Shown here: in pieces, positions 12,049-13,921 of the stretch
How positions within the stretch are numbered: position 1 is the stretch's first letter
Layout: each line of letters opens with the position of its first letter
Origin: Microcaldota archaeon
Lineage (GTDB): Archaea; Micrarchaeota; Micrarchaeia; Anstonellales; Anstonellaceae
Reading direction: 5' to 3'
DNA length: 13,921 nucleotides
Assembly: GCA_026396355.1 (NCBI GenBank)
Contig: JAPLWY010000114.1
Span: forward strand, 1,884-15,804
Notes under the pieces: generated by a model
Seen by the model: only the letters and a program-made list of their open reading frames with translations
Database searches by the model: none
What the model was told of the DNA's origin: nothing
Program-made: the position numbers and the translations under genes

Positions 12049-13638
12049 CTATTGCGCCCCGCCTGGCTGAGGCTTCGTCTTTTTGAGCAACTCTTTGCGC
12101 GCGTTTATTGCGTGTATGAGTGTTGGGTCTAGTTTCAGCGCCATGCTGAGGTCCATAAGCGCGCCAATGCCATTATTTATTTGCATATAGAGCAACGCGC
12201 GCGAGTAATAGAATGAGGGGCGGGATTGATCGATTGAAATTGCTTTGTTGATATCTGTCAGCGCCTGAGAATTCATGTGCATTTTGCACAGGAAAATGCC
12301 CCTGGCATTGTATGCTTCAGCATCCTTCGGGCTTAGCTCGATTGCTTTGTTGTAATCCTTCATTGCGCCCACATAATCGACCTGCGCGCCATACCAATCG
12401 CCCAAGTTGGCTTTGGCATTGCCGCGTAAGATGTATGCAAGATTATCATTCAGGCCAAGTTTTATCGTCTCATCAAAATTCTTTATTGCCTCATCCAGGT
12501 GGCCTAGCCTATATAGTGCGTAGCCACGGACAAGATACAGTCTTGCGTTTTTCGGGTCGAGCCTGATGCGCCCGTCGAAATAGTCTTTAAGCTTGAAATA
12601 TGATTCGGTTTGCTCGCGCGCGATGCTAAAAGGACTGATTGTCAGCTCCGCCTTCAACAAATCCTCCCGCGCGCCTTCATAATCCCCCGACATGCACTTG
12701 TAGCTGCCACGTAAAGAGTAAGCGATGTCAGCATATCGGTTAATTTTAATGGCACTGTCTGAATCAGCTATGGCTCCAGCTAGGTCATTTAGCACAAACT
12801 TCGCATAGCTACGGTCAAGATAAGCTTTCGTGAGCCTTGGGTTGATTTGCAGCGCCTTAGTGTCGTCTTCCACCACTTTCTTATAGTCTTTTAGATGGTG
12901 CCAAATCGAGCCACGCCATACATACGATTCCGCATCCATCAGATTCTGATCCAACGCGGCATTTAAATCGCTCAATCCCCCCTTAAAATCGTCTCTATTA
13001 AGCCGCATCGTTCCGCGATTAGAATATGCTATGGCCATTCCCTCTCCGAAATCGCATTCGCCATAATACGCGCCATAGGCTTTGACAAGTGCATCCTTAT
13101 TTTTATGAGTGGCAAACTTGGATTGCTCAAGCGTTTCCTGGTAAAAGTCAATCCCCCCTGACTTGATGTGCAACAGTGCGTGTCCTGGCACTGTGACTAG
13201 CCTGCTTTTCACTCCAAACTGATTCAGGATATCTGCGACCATAAATGAGCTAGTATCACAGTCCATCTGGCCTATCTTTTTCTTATCGCGCGGCTGGGCA
13301 GTCAGCCCCCGGAGCGTTAATTCAGTAAGTTCAAATTCAAATTTGCCCCACAATATCTTGCAGATCTCAAGGCACAGCGCTTTTGCTTCCTTTTCATTTT
13401 TTGGCTCTTCGAAACCCTCCTTTTTGAGGATTAAAAGCGCGGATTCGACAAAATCAGTATATTTTTTCTTTGCCTGCACTACCTTTTCCATAGGCAGTTT
13501 CATGACGACATTCTCAAAATCAAGAAGCCAGAGGCAGACTAGCGGCTTCCTTGTCAATCCTGTTGAGATGAAGTCATTTTGCCTCTCGTTGCCATCATGA
13601 GCTTTGGATTCTGTGTGGCGCTCAATCAGAGTCTCCAT
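12049..13638 (-). CDS. Transglutaminase-like domain fused to TPR repeats
   Basis: The protein has 529 residues. The N-terminal region (about 45-175) ends in a transglutaminase-like core: Cys127 in MDCDTSSFMVADIL, His153 in VPGHALLHI and Asp164 in GGIDFYQ give the expected Cys-His-Asp order and spacing. From about 203 to 507 there are some eight TPR units of 34 residues, for example AYLDRSYAKFVLNDLAGAIADSDSAIKINP-like segments ending in N/DP or a variant, with insertions near 338-364 and 415-430. The plan recalls the SirB1/COG2912 group (transglutaminase-like plus TPR), but here the TPR array is much longer. There is no signal peptide. The start at 13638 is chosen because a TATA-like box lies 27 nt upstream; the frame runs to 13686 across that box. 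It is probably a scaffold with a peptidase-like or peptide-binding domain; the substrate is unknown. Confidence 0.85.
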   Translation of the reverse strand: METLIERHTESKAHDGNERQNDFISTGLTRKPLVCLWLLDFENVVMKLPMEKVVQAKKKYTDFVESALLILKKEGFEEPKNEKEAKALCLEICKILWGKFEFELTELTLRGLTAQPRDKKKIGQMDCDTSSFMVADILNQFGVKSRLVTVPGHALLHIKSGGIDFYQETLEQSKFATHKNKDALVKAYGAYYGECDFGEGMAIAYSNRGTMRLNRDDFKGGLSDLNAALDQNLMDAESYVWRGSIWHHLKDYKKVVEDDTKALQINPRLTKAYLDRSYAKFVLNDLAGAIADSDSAIKINRYADIAYSLRGSYKCMSGDYEGAREDLLKAELTISPFSIAREQTESYFKLKDYFDGRIRLDPKNARLYLVRGYALYRLGHLDEAIKNFDETIKLGLNDNLAYILRGNAKANLGDWYGAQVDYVGAMKDYNKAIELSPKDAEAYNARGIFLCKMHMNSQALTDINKAISIDQSRPSFYYSRALLYMQINNGIGALMDLSMALKLDPTLIHAINARKELLKKTKPQPGGAQ

Positions 13639-13658
13639 GGCATAAAAGTGATTTAAGA

Positions 13659-13672
13659 GGATATAAATATAT
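13659..13672 (-). promoter_or_regulatory. TATA-like box for the transglutaminase-TPR gene (leaderless)
   Basis: On the minus strand ATATATTTATATCC has its core about 27 nt before the ATG at 13638, with no Shine-Dalgarno between. This supports the chosen start and a leaderless transcript. Confidence 0.55.
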
Positions 13673-13692
13673 GGTTCAAAAAGCAAGAACCC

Positions 13693-13921
13693 CTACCACT
13701 CGCCAGTAATCCTCTTCTTTGCCACTTCCAATCCATAGGCAAGCTCCTGAATGACCGGATAAACCAGATTTTTCTCAGGAATCGCATTTCCAAAATCAGT
13801 TTTCTGCCCGTCCTTGTACTTTCCCATCAGTATTTCTGGCGCAAAGTCGCCGAAAAGCGACATTGGCAGCCTGCGCGCGAAATCCTTTTTCATTTTTGGC
13901 ATTATTTCCCGTTTCCAGTCT
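13693..13921 (-). CDS. C-terminal end of an unrecognised protein, cut by window edge
   Basis: The minus-strand frame is open from the right edge to the stop at 13693. An ATG at 13902 could start a 69-residue protein, but the codons before it stay open and continue in similar style (DWKREI), so a truncated longer gene is more likely. The visible part is charged and soluble-looking, with RRLPMSLFGDFAPEIL and ending VAKKRITGEW. I do not recognise a family. It stops 54 nt before the start of the TPR gene on the same strand, but the TPR gene has its own TATA-like box. Confidence 0.55.
   Translation of the reverse strand, partial: DWKREIMPKMKKDFARRLPMSLFGDFAPEILMGKYKDGQKTDFGNAIPEKNLVYPVIQELAYGLEVAKKRITGEW

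Overview
The window reads as chromosomal DNA of an archaeon. It carries an archaeal-style SRP54, the tRNA pseudouridine synthase Pus10, a family B DNA polymerase ending in a PCNA-binding peptide, an archaeal-type A24 prepilin/preflagellin peptidase and a coiled-coil protein resembling the COG1340 archaeal group. A/T-rich TATA-like boxes lie at archaeal distances from most starts. Several genes appear leaderless, with the box about 24-33 nt before the ATG; others use a Shine-Dalgarno of the form GGTG plus about 5 nt plus ATG. Genes are compact, and the Cys-rich repeat proteins and scarce operons suggest a DPANN-type lineage, but that placement is inference and no rRNA is present to test it.

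Layout. 1-1356 (+): two overlapping genes for Cys-rich short-repeat proteins, the first cut by the window edge. 1414-1629 (-): a 71-residue protein made of two copies of one module, with a hairpin in its leader. 1808-3136 (+): SRP54. 3248-3997 (-): an apparently undescribed DNA-binding protein with three tandem excisionase/MerR-like helix-turn-helix modules, divergent from pus10 (4189-5355, +). 5376-6260 (+): the membrane aspartic peptidase. 6282-8687 (-): DNA polymerase B. 8955-9623 (+): an A/T-rich orphan gene, probably acquired. 9759-10763 (+): a bacterial-type class I GAPDH, followed directly by a small membrane ORF. 10990-11099 (+): a predicted compact structured RNA with its own TATA-like box. 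11180-11971 (+): the coiled-coil protein. 12049-13638 (-): a transglutaminase-like domain fused to TPR repeats. 13693-13921 (-): the end of an unrecognised gene.

Most genes stand alone with their own promoters, and there is no single large operon. The core genes serve protein targeting (SRP54), tRNA modification (Pus10), secretion of pilin-like proteins (A24 peptidase), replication (PolB) and central carbon metabolism (GAPDH). The accessory material lies between them. The best candidates for new biology are the triple-HTH protein, the predicted RNA, the Cys-rich pair and the transglutaminase-TPR fusion. No CRISPR array, insertion sequence, tRNA or rRNA was recognised.
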